A stretch of DNA of 64,000 nt from Acidimicrobiia bacterium (GTDB lineage: Bacteria; Actinomycetota; Acidimicrobiia; Spongiisociales; ZC4RG35), in the NCBI GenBank assembly GCA_028285585.1, contig JANQOU010000010.1, forward strand, positions 1 through 64,000. The letters run 5' to 3'. This document shows, piece after piece, positions 1 through 8,847 of this stretch. Below the pieces are notes generated by a model. It worked only from the letters and a program-made list of their open reading frames with translations. It did not search any database and was not told the origin of the DNA. Positions within the stretch are counted from its first letter, which is position 1; each line of letters opens with the position of its first letter. Position numbers and translations under genes: made by a program.

Positions 1-88
1 CTTCCCGGCATGGGCAACCAGGGCTTCCGAGGCAGTCAGGCCGATGGGCGACAGTGCACAACCGGAGGATCCGTTCGAGGATCTCTGA
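1..88 (+). CDS. possible C-terminal end of an upstream gene (partial)
   Basis: A reading frame enters from the left edge and stops at TGA 86-88. It gives about 28 residues with an acidic end (EDPFEDL). The short spacing to sbcD and the shared strand would fit an upstream member of the same repair operon. The piece is too short to assign. In archaea the partner of Mre11-Rad50-NurA is the HerA helicase, so HerA is the obvious candidate to test, but nothing visible here proves it. Confidence 0.25.
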   Translation, partial: FPAWATRASEAVRPMGDSAQPEDPFEDL

Positions 89-130
89 CACTCCTCAAAT
101 CTGTCCCATGCCCCTTTTACGATCTGGCAT

Positions 131-1261
131 GTGGCAGTGAAGATCCTTCACACGTCTGACTGGCATGTCGGGCGGCGGATTAGGGGCCGTGACCGGTCCG
201 ACGAGCATCGCGCCGTCCTCGACGAGCTGGTCGGTATCGCCGACGACAACAAAGTCGACCTGACTCTCGTTGCCGGTGATGTCTTCGACACGTCCTCGCC
301 GGCCCCGGTATCAGAGGAGATCGTCTGGAAGACGCTGCTCGACCTGGCCGCGATCGCTCCTGTCGCTGTGATCGGCGGCAACCACGACAACCAGCGTCGT
401 CTCGATGCGGTTGCCCCTCTACTGGAGCGGGCTGGGGTTGCAATGGTCGGCGCTCCCAAGTCCCGAGCCAAGGGCGGGTTGATCGATCTGGACGACGCCG
501 GGATCCGGGTGGCGATGCTGCCCTTCGTTTCCCAGCGCGGCATCGTCAAAGCCGAGCACATCATGTCTTATGAGCCCGACCAGCACGCCGGGGCGTTCGA
601 CGACCGGCTCCGCCAGCTGGTCGAGCTGCTCACAGAGGAGATGACCACCGACACGGTCAACATCCTGATGAGCCACCTCACGGTCTACGGGGCGGTCGCC
701 GGTGGGGGCGAGCGGCAGGCTCACATCTTTGGCTATGCCATACCTGCTTCGGCGTTCCCCGGTCATCTCAGCTACGTGGCTCTCGGTCACCTCCATCGGC
801 AGCAGAAGATGCCCCATTCCGGAGCGGTCTGGTACTCGGGGTCGCCACTTCAACTCGACTTCGGAGAGGTGGACGACGCCAAGGGAGTGCTCCTGGTGGA
901 GGCCGAGCCCGGTCTGCCGGCCAAGGTGACCTCCGTGCCACTCAACGCCGGGAAGCGTCTCGCCACTCTCACCGGGACTCTCGCCGAGGTGGCGTCGAGG
1001 GCCGACGAGGTGGCTGATGCCTATGTGAAAGTGGTGCTCACCGAGTCGGCGCGGGTGGGGCTCGCCGACGAGGTTCGCTCGGTGATCCCCGGTGCGGTCG
1101 ACATCCTCCTCCAGGGTGCCGATCCGGTCAGGCAAACCCGTGAGCCGAGGCAGTCGCTGCAACCCCAGGAGGGGTTCAAGACGTATCTCGAAGAGAGAGG
1201 CAGCCATGACGAGCGTGTCGAGTCGCTGTTCGCCGAGCTGCTGGACGAGGTCTCGGTATGA
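131..1261 (+). CDS. sbcD: SbcD/Mre11-type exonuclease subunit
   Basis: Nuclease subunit of the SbcCD (Mre11-Rad50) complex, which trims DNA ends and opens hairpins. The metallophosphoesterase motifs are in order: SDWH at residues 9-12, AGDVFD at 48-53, GNHD at 83-86, then MSHL and GHLH, the metal-binding set of the family. Its 376 residues fit the family (about 340-420). It begins at GTG 131, and its TGA overlaps the sbcC ATG by four bases, so the two are translationally coupled. The C-terminal part is the expected capping domain. The assignment is firm. Confidence 0.95.
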   Translation: MAVKILHTSDWHVGRRIRGRDRSDEHRAVLDELVGIADDNKVDLTLVAGDVFDTSSPAPVSEEIVWKTLLDLAAIAPVAVIGGNHDNQRRLDAVAPLLERAGVAMVGAPKSRAKGGLIDLDDAGIRVAMLPFVSQRGIVKAEHIMSYEPDQHAGAFDDRLRQLVELLTEEMTTDTVNILMSHLTVYGAVAGGGERQAHIFGYAIPASAFPGHLSYVALGHLHRQQKMPHSGAVWYSGSPLQLDFGEVDDAKGVLLVEAEPGLPAKVTSVPLNAGKRLATLTGTLAEVASRADEVADAYVKVVLTESARVGLADEVRSVIPGAVDILLQGADPVRQTREPRQSLQPQEGFKTYLEERGSHDERVESLFAELLDEVSV

Positions 1262-3651
1262 GACCGGTGAGGATCCGCGCCGAGGGGTTCGCTGCATACC
1301 GCAAGCCGGTCGACATCGACTTCACCGACGTCGAGTTCTTCTCGTTGAGTGGCCCGACCGGCTCCGGCAAGTCGAGCCTCATCGACGCCATGGTGTTCGC
1401 CCTCTTCGGCCGGGTGCCTCGTCTCGGTGGCAACTCGGTCGCACCGGCGATAAGTGTCGGCATGGATGCCGCCAAGGTCGCCTTCGACTTCGAGGTCGAT
1501 GACGTCACCTACACCGCGGTGCGAAGAGCCGACCGCACCGGGTCGGGCGCTTCGGTCAAGGAGGCCCGTCTCCAGATAGGCGAGAAGGTGGTTGCCGACG
1601 GTGCTGCCGAGGTCACCGATGAAGTCGAGTCGGTCCTCCGTCTCCGCTTCGACGACTTCATCCGGACTGTTGTGCTGCCCCAAGGTGAGTTCGCTCGTTT
1701 CCTCAGTGCGGGGAAGGCGGAGCGCCAGGCTCTGCTGCGCAGCCTGCTCGGCCTCGACATCTACCAAGAGGTCCGCACGCTGGCCAGGTCGCGGGCCGAG
1801 GTGGCTTCCGAGCGCGCCTCCATCGCCAGCCAGTCTCTAGCCGGCCTCGCCGTCGCCACCCCTGAGGAGGCGGAAGAGGCGGAGAGCCGTCTCGAGGCGC
1901 TGCAAGATCTCGACTCCAAGATTGCCGATGAGGAAAGGTCCCTCGCTGAGAGCGAGGTGGCCGTCGATCAGGTGCGTGGTGAGCTGGAATCTCTTGCCGG
2001 TGCGATCAAGCGTCTCACCGCCATCGAGGCTCCCGAGGACCTTGCCGACATCGACCGGCTCACCGGCGAGGCCAGGGAAGCCGTGGGTATTGCCGAGGCG
2101 CAAGTAGCGAAGGTCACCGACGAGGTCGCTGCGATCGAAGATGAGCTGGGCCAGATGCTCAGTCTCGACCGGGTCAACGATCTGAAGTCGGACTTCGAGG
2201 AGCTGACGAAAGTGGAGGCCGAGCTGGCCGGCACCGATCTCTCCGAGGCTGTTTCAGGATTGGAAGCTGCGGAGAAGGGCCACGAGTCGGCGGTGGCCAC
2301 CCTCAGTTCGGCTAGGGAAAGGCTCGACCAGACCAGGGTCTCCCACGCCGCTCATGCCCTGGCCGAGACTCTTGTCGAGGGCGAGCCGTGCCCGGTGTGC
2401 AGCCAAACCGTGAGCACGGTCGGGACCTTGGAGACACCGGCCGTGTTGGAGCAGGTGGAGGCAGAGGTCGCCGCTGCTGATTCGGAGGTGGCGACAGCAC
2501 GGTCAAACCTGGACAAGGCCCGTGACCATCACAGCCGGCTCGAGGCCGTGGCCGGGCAGCTGACTGAACGCGTCAAGGCTCTCAAAGGTCGGGTTGCCGA
2601 GGCTCCTGCCTTGGACGCTCTCGCCAAGATCGAGCTTCGCCACACCGAGCTGACCAAGGATCTTGCCGGCAAGCGGGCTGCTCTTGGCGATGCCGGTGAT
2701 GGGTTGAAAGCGGCTCAGCGACGCCTCGAAGACCTGGCCGACTCGGCGAGACAGGTGGAGCGTCGGCTCACCGCGGCTCAGCTGGAAGTGGCCGACCTCA
2801 ACCCCCCGCTGTCCGAGTCGGACGATGTCGTAGTCAAGTGGAAAGACCTGATCCTCTGGCGCGAAGAGAAGTCAGAAGAGCTGAACAGGTCACACGGTGA
2901 GGCCACCAAGGCTCTCGTCGAAGCCGAGAAGACGGCGACAACTCTCAGGGTCGAGATAGTCGCTCGACTCGAGAAGCTCGGAGTGGAGCAGGTCGAGCCG
3001 TACTCGGCACGGGTCGCCGCCGCACGCGAACAGGCCCGGCAAGTGGTCGAGCAGCACAAGGCCGCTGCTGCCGAGAAAACTCGGCTCGAAGCCGAGATCA
3101 AAGAAGCCTCCGAGAAGGCGGCTGTCGCCGAATCCCTGGCCGGTCATCTCCGCTCGGACGGCTTCGAGCGGTGGCTGATGTCAGGTGCCATCACCGAGCT
3201 GGTCCACGGAGCCAACGACATCCTCGACGAGCTGACCGCCGGCGGGTACTCCCTCCACAGCGACGAAAGTGGTTCGTTCTCGATCGTCGACCATCGCAAC
3301 GCCGACGAGTTGCGCCCAGTGGCCACCTTGTCAGGAGGCGAGACGTTCCTCGTCTCGTTGGCGTTGGCCCTTTCCCTGGCCGAGACGCTGTCGGCGGCCG
3401 GCGGGGCGAAACTCGACACCATCATCCTCGACGAGGGCTTCGGCACCCTCGACGACGAGTCACTGGAGACGGTGGCATCGATACTCGAGGAGCTGTCCGG
3501 TGAAGGGCTGACCGTCGGTGTGATCACACATGTCAAAGAGCTTGCGGCTCGTGCCCCGGTGCGGTTCGAGGTGTCCAAAGAGCCCGACGGTTCGACTGTG
3601 AAAGACGTGTCCGACGATGTCGACGGGTCGAGAGTGAGGTCGGCCTCGTGA
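1258..3651 (+). CDS. sbcC: SbcC/Rad50-type SMC-like ATPase subunit
   Basis: ATPase partner of SbcD. Walker A (GPTGSGKS) is at residues 32-39. A long charged coiled coil fills the middle, with the zinc hook CPVC at residues 378-381. The ABC signature LSGGE is near 691-695 and Walker B with the catalytic glutamate (ILDEG) near 724-728. At 797 residues it is shorter than E. coli SbcC (over 1000), mainly through a shorter coiled coil. The last four bases overlap the next gene, so sbcD, sbcC and the nurA-like gene form one operon. Confidence 0.95.
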   Translation: MRPVRIRAEGFAAYRKPVDIDFTDVEFFSLSGPTGSGKSSLIDAMVFALFGRVPRLGGNSVAPAISVGMDAAKVAFDFEVDDVTYTAVRRADRTGSGASVKEARLQIGEKVVADGAAEVTDEVESVLRLRFDDFIRTVVLPQGEFARFLSAGKAERQALLRSLLGLDIYQEVRTLARSRAEVASERASIASQSLAGLAVATPEEAEEAESRLEALQDLDSKIADEERSLAESEVAVDQVRGELESLAGAIKRLTAIEAPEDLADIDRLTGEAREAVGIAEAQVAKVTDEVAAIEDELGQMLSLDRVNDLKSDFEELTKVEAELAGTDLSEAVSGLEAAEKGHESAVATLSSARERLDQTRVSHAAHALAETLVEGEPCPVCSQTVSTVGTLETPAVLEQVEAEVAAADSEVATARSNLDKARDHHSRLEAVAGQLTERVKALKGRVAEAPALDALAKIELRHTELTKDLAGKRAALGDAGDGLKAAQRRLEDLADSARQVERRLTAAQLEVADLNPPLSESDDVVVKWKDLILWREEKSEELNRSHGEATKALVEAEKTATTLRVEIVARLEKLGVEQVEPYSARVAAAREQARQVVEQHKAAAAEKTRLEAEIKEASEKAAVAESLAGHLRSDGFERWLMSGAITELVHGANDILDELTAGGYSLHSDESGSFSIVDHRNADELRPVATLSGGETFLVSLALALSLAETLSAAGGAKLDTIILDEGFGTLDDESLETVASILEELSGEGLTVGVITHVKELAARAPVRFEVSKEPDGSTVKDVSDDVDGSRVRSAS

Positions 3652-4559
3652 AGTTCACGGTCGAAGCCTGGGACTCCGACTACGGAGCCCCCACCGAAGC
3701 AGAGCTCGACGACGCCTCGCAGTCGGTCGACCCGAGTGTCGAGGTCGCCCCTGACGATTGGCGACCCTTGCTGCCAGAGACAGAGCCTGTCGATGACGTG
3801 CTCTTCGTCGACGGGGTGCGTCGTGTCGACGCCACCCTTTGGATCGACAAGCCACCCGACTTCCCTGCATTTGCCCTCGCCGCCACCTACGCCGCCGGTG
3901 CCGTCAGGTGCAACGGCTCGGCAGAGTTGGAGGTCGCCGAAGTGGGCCGGGGGCTGTTCACGTCCGCGCCCGCGATCGACATCGCCACCGGGGTCGGCAC
4001 CTACGAGGTGAAGGCGACCAAGGGTACGACCTCCGAGGAGCTGTGGCTGGGGATCCAGCAACGCATGGGCGACCTGGAGGCCAAGGTGGCCCGGGAGGCA
4101 GGGGGTGGCGAGCTGATGATCGTTGACGGCCCGCTGTCGCATGCCCGTGACATCGACAACGCCGTCGGCTACATCAAGACTCAGAAGGTCCAGTATCTGC
4201 CCGTGGAGCTCCGGTCGGTGCTGACCTCGCTCCCAGCCGGATACCGAACGCCGCTGTTCCTCACCACCACCTCGTGGAGCCGGTTCTCCTGGTATCTGCG
4301 GCTGGCCAACCATGCCGGGCCCGCCGGCGGCCTCGTCCGTTGTGAGGTCGACGCCAACCAGTCGGCTGCCGATGCGGCCCGGGTTGCGACCCGGGTCAGC
4401 GCGACTCTGCCCAGGTATGCGTCGGCCCGTCACAAGGACCCGCGTGCCCCGCAAAACCTCTACCCGATCGGCGGGTTGGAGCGTGAGCTACGTCGTCGTC
4501 TCGGCGACAAGGAGCTGGCGATGCGATCTCTCCGCCGGACTTCGACCCTCGTTGCCTAG
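3648..4559 (+). CDS. nurA: NurA-like DNA repair nuclease
   Basis: Probable 5'-3' nuclease of the NurA family, which in archaea works with HerA and Mre11-Rad50 in end resection. The family pattern is visible: FVDGVRR with an acidic residue at D55, then the strand-aspartate motif LMIVDGPLSH with D160, then GYIKTQ just after it, as in NurA proteins. Its length, 303 residues, is normal. It starts at GTG 3648, inside the sbcC stop region, so it is coupled to sbcC. It converges on the EamA gene with a four-base overlap. The family call rests on motifs, not on alignment. Confidence 0.75.
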   Translation: MKFTVEAWDSDYGAPTEAELDDASQSVDPSVEVAPDDWRPLLPETEPVDDVLFVDGVRRVDATLWIDKPPDFPAFALAATYAAGAVRCNGSAELEVAEVGRGLFTSAPAIDIATGVGTYEVKATKGTTSEELWLGIQQRMGDLEAKVAREAGGGELMIVDGPLSHARDIDNAVGYIKTQKVQYLPVELRSVLTSLPAGYRTPLFLTTTSWSRFSWYLRLANHAGPAGGLVRCEVDANQSAADAARVATRVSATLPRYASARHKDPRAPQNLYPIGGLERELRRRLGDKELAMRSLRRTSTLVA

Positions 4560-5461
4560 ATCTCCCGGCGCGACGCGAGGAACGCGCCGACGATCACCAG
4601 CGCCACACCTCCGATGGCGATGGGTGCGACCTGCTCGTCTCGGAACACCACGCCGAGGGCCAGGGCGACGACCGGGATGATGTAGGTGATGAAGGCGGCA
4701 CGGGTGGCTCCCACGCTTCCTGCCAGTTTGCCCATCATGTAGAAGGCGATCCCCGCTCCGGCGACGCCGACCGCGAGAGAGGCGAGCAGCGACGGCCACG
4801 CGAAAGACGACTGGGTCAGCCCGTAGATTCCGAAGGGGGTGACCAAGATCGTCGCCGTCCACAGGATGTATCTCATCACCGGCATCGACCCGTACTTCTG
4901 GGTGATGGGGGTGACCATGTTCAGTGAGACCGCATAGCAACCCGTGGCGGCGATCACCATCACCACACCGATGGCGGCTGTGGTGCTCTCGCCGGCCGAG
5001 GGGAGAGCGATGGCCACGATTCCAGCGAACCCCACCAGGAGCCCAATCATCTGAAGACGCCGGGGGAGGCTCTTGAGGAGGATCGTGGCGAGAAGGGCAG
5101 TGAGGATCGGTGTCGCCCCGTTGAGCATCCCGGCGACGGCCGAGTCGATCCACTGCTGGGCGATTGGGAACAGCGTGAGTGGGATCGCAACCCAGATCAG
5201 CCCGAGGGTGCGGACTTTCGGCAGGTCCTCACCGCTGATCCTGGTTTGCCGCGCCTGAGCGAACATGCTGATCGTGATGGCGCCGAAGCTGATCCTGATC
5301 CAGGTGACCAGGCCGGGGTGGAACGCGTCGAGGCCGATCGCCATGAGGAGGAACGAGGCGCCCCATATCAGCGACAGGCCCATGAACAGGACCCAGTCCG
5401 AAAGCGTGAACGCTGCACGGTTGGTGCCGTGTGAAGTTGAGATGAGAGGTGTTGAGGACAT
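4556..5461 (-). CDS. EamA/DMT-family membrane transporter
   Basis: Inner-membrane protein of the drug/metabolite transporter superfamily, usually a metabolite exporter. About ten hydrophobic segments are visible in 301 residues, arranged as two repeats of five. The first begins with the typical LIWGASFLLMAIGL and the second contains TPILTALLATILL-like segments. The substrate cannot be read from the sequence. It stands alone on the minus strand. Confidence 0.85.
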   Translation of the reverse strand: MSSTPLISTSHGTNRAAFTLSDWVLFMGLSLIWGASFLLMAIGLDAFHPGLVTWIRISFGAITISMFAQARQTRISGEDLPKVRTLGLIWVAIPLTLFPIAQQWIDSAVAGMLNGATPILTALLATILLKSLPRRLQMIGLLVGFAGIVAIALPSAGESTTAAIGVVMVIAATGCYAVSLNMVTPITQKYGSMPVMRYILWTATILVTPFGIYGLTQSSFAWPSLLASLAVGVAGAGIAFYMMGKLAGSVGATRAAFITYIIPVVALALGVVFRDEQVAPIAIGGVALVIVGAFLASRREI

Positions 5462-5508
5462 CGGTTAGTTGAACACCACCCGGTGGGCCCGGGTTGCGTG
5501 GCTTTCTG

Positions 5509-6141
5509 TCAACGCTGGTAACGCCGGAGATAGTCCGGAGTGTCAAGGCCTTCTTCGAGGTCGGATGACGGGATCGGTTCCCCTGCTACCTGTGACAGTG
5601 GGAGGACACCAGCCCAGACGCCGGTGCCGATGTCCTCTTCGTCGTCGATCGGGTCTCCTTCTCTCACCTTCGCCGACGATTCGTCGAGTGAGAGCCGTAT
5701 CACCGAAGTCTGCTTGACCTCGCTGGTGGTGTTGGGCCGGATGTCGTCGAGCCGGCCCGGGACGAGCGCCTCCACGATCACATCGAGTGCACGGGCGTGC
5801 TCATCACCTTCGAGGATCTCACCTTTGCCGTGGATCACCACGCTCCGGTAGTTGGCCGAGGAGTGGAACCCGGTGCGGGCGATGACCAACCCGTCGATAT
5901 GGGTCACGGCGACACTCAGCGGCGAGCCCTGGCGCACGGCCTTGGCGATGCCCATCGTGTTGGATCCATGGATGAGGACGTCGTCTCCGTCCCGTGCGTA
6001 GAGGGTGGGGATGACCACCGGCCTGTCTTCGATGACGTAGGCGACGTGACAGACGAATCCCTCGTCGAGGATCGCGTCGACGGTCTCACGGTTTGTTGTG
6101 CCTCGATCGGGGAGACGCCCGAACTTGGTCTTGTCACTCAT
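5509..6141 (-). CDS. pyridoxamine 5'-phosphate oxidase-type flavin split-barrel protein
   Basis: Small FMN-binding split-barrel protein of the PNPOx/nitroreductase-like superfamily. The line VIPTLYARDGDDVLIHGS followed by SPLSVAVTHIDGLVIAR and SVVIHGKGEI is the usual barrel pattern. The 210 residues fit the group with a C-terminal extension (GVWAGVLPL), which is common in actinobacterial members. Its start overlaps the gpsA stop by eight bases on the same strand, so it is probably cotranscribed with gpsA. The substrate is unknown. Confidence 0.8.
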   Translation of the reverse strand: MSDKTKFGRLPDRGTTNRETVDAILDEGFVCHVAYVIEDRPVVIPTLYARDGDDVLIHGSNTMGIAKAVRQGSPLSVAVTHIDGLVIARTGFHSSANYRSVVIHGKGEILEGDEHARALDVIVEALVPGRLDDIRPNTTSEVKQTSVIRLSLDESSAKVREGDPIDDEEDIGTGVWAGVLPLSQVAGEPIPSSDLEEGLDTPDYLRRYQR

Positions 6142-7135
6142 TCTCTGCTCGCGCCTCCCTGGTCATCAGGCTCAAGACGGCATCTCTCGGCGTCATGCCC
6201 TCGTACAACACCGCGGCCACATGCTCGGCTATCGGCATCTCCACGCCGGCGCGTCGAGCCAGGCCGAGCACACCTTTTGTCGTCTTCACCCCCTCGGCGA
6301 CCATGTTCATCTCGCCGATTATCTCATCGAGGGTCTTCCCTTCGGCGAGAGCGACACCGACGCGTCGGTTGCGGCTCAGAGACGAAGCGCAGGTGGCGGT
6401 GAGGTCACCCATCCCGGCGAGCCCAGAGAAGGTCTCCGGCCTGCCGCCGAGGCTGAGCCCGAGCCGGGTCAACTCGGCCAGCGCCCGGGTGAGAAGGGCG
6501 GCTCGGGTGTTGTCGCCGAACCCGAGGCCGTCGGACATCCCCGCTGCAAGCGCCATCACGTTCTTCATCGCTCCCGCCAGCTCACATCCCACGACGTCGT
6601 CGTTGGTGTAGACACGGAAGGTCGGTCCCATCAGCACCGTTTGAAGCTTGAGAGACGTCGACTGGTCGGCCATCGCGATGACCGCGGCAGTGGGCTGGCC
6701 CGCCATGATCTCGCCGGCCAGGTTTGGCCCAGTGAGCACACCGATCCGTGTCGGGTCGAGGCCGGTCGAGATGTGGGTGACCACCTGGGTCATCGTCGCC
6801 AGGGTGTCTTGCTCTATTCCTTTGGTCAGCGAGACCACCGGCGTGTCGTCGGCGATGTGCTCGGCCACGGACCCGTAGACCTCGCGGAACCCATGGGAGG
6901 GAACCGCCATGAAGATGGCGTCGGTGCCATCAACTGCTTCGGACAGGCTTGCGGTCACCGTGACTCCATCCGGCAGCTGGTGGTCGGGCAGGTAGTCGCG
7001 GTTTCGCCGGGTTCGGTTGATTGTCTCGGCAAGCTCCGGTCGCCTGGTCCACAGGGTGGTCGGTGTCGAGGCGGAGGCGAGTGAGGCGAGGGCTGTGCCC
7101 CACGACCCAGCGCCGACGACCGTGACCTTCTTCAT
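6134..7135 (-). CDS. gpsA: NAD(P)H-dependent glycerol-3-phosphate dehydrogenase
   Basis: Makes sn-glycerol 3-phosphate for phospholipid synthesis in the cytoplasm. The N-terminal Rossmann motif GAGSWGTALA is at residues 7-16. The family markers SLTKGIE, GPNLAGE and the catalytic-lysine region GAMKNVMALAAG all follow, with 333 residues as expected. It is transcribed divergently from ychF across a 52-base gap and runs into the flavin split-barrel gene. Confidence 0.95.
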   Translation of the reverse strand: MKKVTVVGAGSWGTALASLASASTPTTLWTRRPELAETINRTRRNRDYLPDHQLPDGVTVTASLSEAVDGTDAIFMAVPSHGFREVYGSVAEHIADDTPVVSLTKGIEQDTLATMTQVVTHISTGLDPTRIGVLTGPNLAGEIMAGQPTAAVIAMADQSTSLKLQTVLMGPTFRVYTNDDVVGCELAGAMKNVMALAAGMSDGLGFGDNTRAALLTRALAELTRLGLSLGGRPETFSGLAGMGDLTATCASSLSRNRRVGVALAEGKTLDEIIGEMNMVAEGVKTTKGVLGLARRAGVEMPIAEHVAAVLYEGMTPRDAVLSLMTREARAENE

Positions 7136-7187
7136 CGGCGCGACGGTAGCCAGCTAGTGGTCGGCGGCTTCCTAACCTGCCGTCGAG

Positions 7188-8270
7188 ATGAGCCTCTCCA
7201 TTGGGATCGTCGGCCTGCCCAATGTCGGCAAGTCCACCCTCTTCAACGCACTCACCAACGCCGGCGCTCTCGCCGCTAACTACCCGTTCGCGACCATCGA
7301 GCCGAACACGGGGATCGTCCCGATCCCGGACCCTCGGCTTGCTGCTCTGACGACACTTTTTGGCTCGGCCAAGACCACGCCTGCCACGGTCCGCTTCGTA
7401 GACATCGCCGGGCTGGTCAAAGGTGCCAGCGCAGGGGAGGGGCTTGGCAATCAGTTCCTGGGCAACATCCGCGATGTCAACGCGATCTGTCATGTGGTGC
7501 GTGCCTTCGAGACCGAAAGTGTGATCCACGTCGAAGATGCCGTCGATCCGATACGGGACATCGAGATCATCGAGACGGAGCTGGCCATCGCAGATCTCGA
7601 GACAGTGGAGAAGCGACTGCCGAAGCTGGAGAAGGAGGCCACCGCCGACCCCGAACTCAAGCCTCGGGTCGCCCTTCTCCAAGAGATCGCCGAGGTGCTT
7701 GGCGCGGGGAAGATGGTTTCGCGCGACAAGGGGCTGATGGAGCGGCGTGACCAGTTCGCCGACCTGCACCTGCTCACCGCCAAACCGGTCATCTACGTCT
7801 TCAACTCAGACGAGTGGGTTCTCGCCGATCCGGGGCGGAGAAGAGAGTTGGAGTCAGCGGTCGAGTCTTCGGTCGCTGTGTTCCTCGATGCTCAAATCGA
7901 GGCGGAGTTGACAGAGCTGGACCCCGAGGACCGTATCGAGATGCTGGCCTCAGTGGGCCAGAGCGAACCGGGTCTCGATGTGGTGATCCGCGCTGCCTAT
8001 CAAGCCTTGGGATTGCAGAGTTATCTCACGGGTGGCGAGAAGGAGACCCGTGCCTGGACGATCCGCGCCGGGGCCACGGCTCCCGAAGCGGCGGGGGAGA
8101 TCCACACCGACTTCGAGCGTGGCTTCATCGCAGCAGAGGTCATCGATTACGACCGTCTCATCGAGGCCGGCTCCTGGAACGAAGCCAAGTCCAAAGGCTG
8201 GATCCGCACCGAAGGCCGTTCTTATGTGATGCAACCCAACGACGTGGTGGAGTTCCGCTTTAACGTCTGA
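7188..8270 (+). CDS. ychF: Obg-family redox-regulated ATPase YchF
   Basis: Translation-associated P-loop ATPase of the Obg GTPase family. GLPNVGKSTLFNAL (residues 8-21) is the P-loop, FVDIAGLVKGAS is the switch II region, and the C-terminal TGS domain ends in DVVEFRFNV. The nucleotide-specificity motif is the divergent NSDE of YchF rather than NKxD of GTPases. Length 360 is normal. Its last 45 bases recur in diverged form at 20679-20723, which suggests the gene's 3' end served as an insertion site. Confidence 0.95.
   Translation: MSLSIGIVGLPNVGKSTLFNALTNAGALAANYPFATIEPNTGIVPIPDPRLAALTTLFGSAKTTPATVRFVDIAGLVKGASAGEGLGNQFLGNIRDVNAICHVVRAFETESVIHVEDAVDPIRDIEIIETELAIADLETVEKRLPKLEKEATADPELKPRVALLQEIAEVLGAGKMVSRDKGLMERRDQFADLHLLTAKPVIYVFNSDEWVLADPGRRRELESAVESSVAVFLDAQIEAELTELDPEDRIEMLASVGQSEPGLDVVIRAAYQALGLQSYLTGGEKETRAWTIRAGATAPEAAGEIHTDFERGFIAAEVIDYDRLIEAGSWNEAKSKGWIRTEGRSYVMQPNDVVEFRFNV
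8226..8270 (+). repeat. direct repeat, left copy (3' end of ychF)
   Basis: The last 15 codons of ychF including the stop. They match 20679-20723 without gaps at 35 of 45 positions by my count, in the same orientation, with stop codons aligned. Both copies run on with similar bases after the stop (TGACGG). I read this as the left boundary of an inserted island. Confidence 0.7.
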
Positions 8271-8274
8271 CGGC

Positions 8275-8847
8275 TCAGCTATCGCCTGTCGCCTCTTTGA
8301 TGATGGTCTCGACATATTGACCCAAGAATTCGTCTCTGGGAGCCTCGGGGTAGGCCAGGTGATATGCCGCGACGACATCCTGAACATCCTTGAAGCTGGT
8401 TTGCGGCCAGGCAAGGACAAGATCTTCCTGATCTCTGGCTCTGCTCGAATGGAGTTTCATCAGAAAAACCTGGTCGATTGGTGCTGCCAGGACCACCAGC
8501 CGGCCGTGGCTGAGGATCTCTTCACACTCGCTCTCATCGAGAGTGGCTGGCCGAAAGGCAGTGGCCCTTGCGTTGAGCCAGTTGTGCGCCAAACCGCGGC
8601 GATCAGCTACTACAGCGACCGCCGCCTTGAGCTCTTCTTCAAGTCGACGAGCGCTGTCGACATCATGGGTCCCATCTCGTAGTTCGTAGTGAGCCATTAG
8701 AGCGCCGCCGACCACGACGACCGTCATTTGAGGTCCGACAGTGCCTAGTTCCTCGCCCAGCTCATGGAGGTATCGCTCGATCTGTGAGCGACTTAGAAGC
8801 TCAGCCAATTGGCGTTGGGTCCCGCCAGAGGCTCTCTCTATCGACAA
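8275..8847 (-). CDS. nucleotidyltransferase-like toxin candidate (DUF6036/AbiEii-like)
   Basis: A 190-residue protein with the minimal nucleotidyltransferase pattern: VVVVGGALMAHY with the GG pair at 47-48, then RDGTHDVD giving aspartates 62 and 64, the usual metal-binding pair of this fold. It matches the DUF6036/AbiEii style of toxin, which modifies nucleic acid or protein with nucleotides. It starts at TTG 8847 inside the end of the upstream regulator gene (47-base overlap), the usual antitoxin-first layout. Its stop lies five bases from the ychF stop, at the island edge. The toxin role is inferred. Confidence 0.65.
   Translation of the reverse strand: MSIERASGGTQRQLAELLSRSQIERYLHELGEELGTVGPQMTVVVVGGALMAHYELRDGTHDVDSARRLEEELKAAVAVVADRRGLAHNWLNARATAFRPATLDESECEEILSHGRLVVLAAPIDQVFLMKLHSSRARDQEDLVLAWPQTSFKDVQDVVAAYHLAYPEAPRDEFLGQYVETIIKEATGDS

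Noticed and set aside
419-1297. Long open frame antisense to sbcD
   Set aside because: It mirrors the codon bias of sbcD, has no domain, and lies wholly over a gene with clear motifs. The same applies to 3144-4454, 6098-7084, 25319-26611, 27167-28231, 45044-46462 and similar frames.
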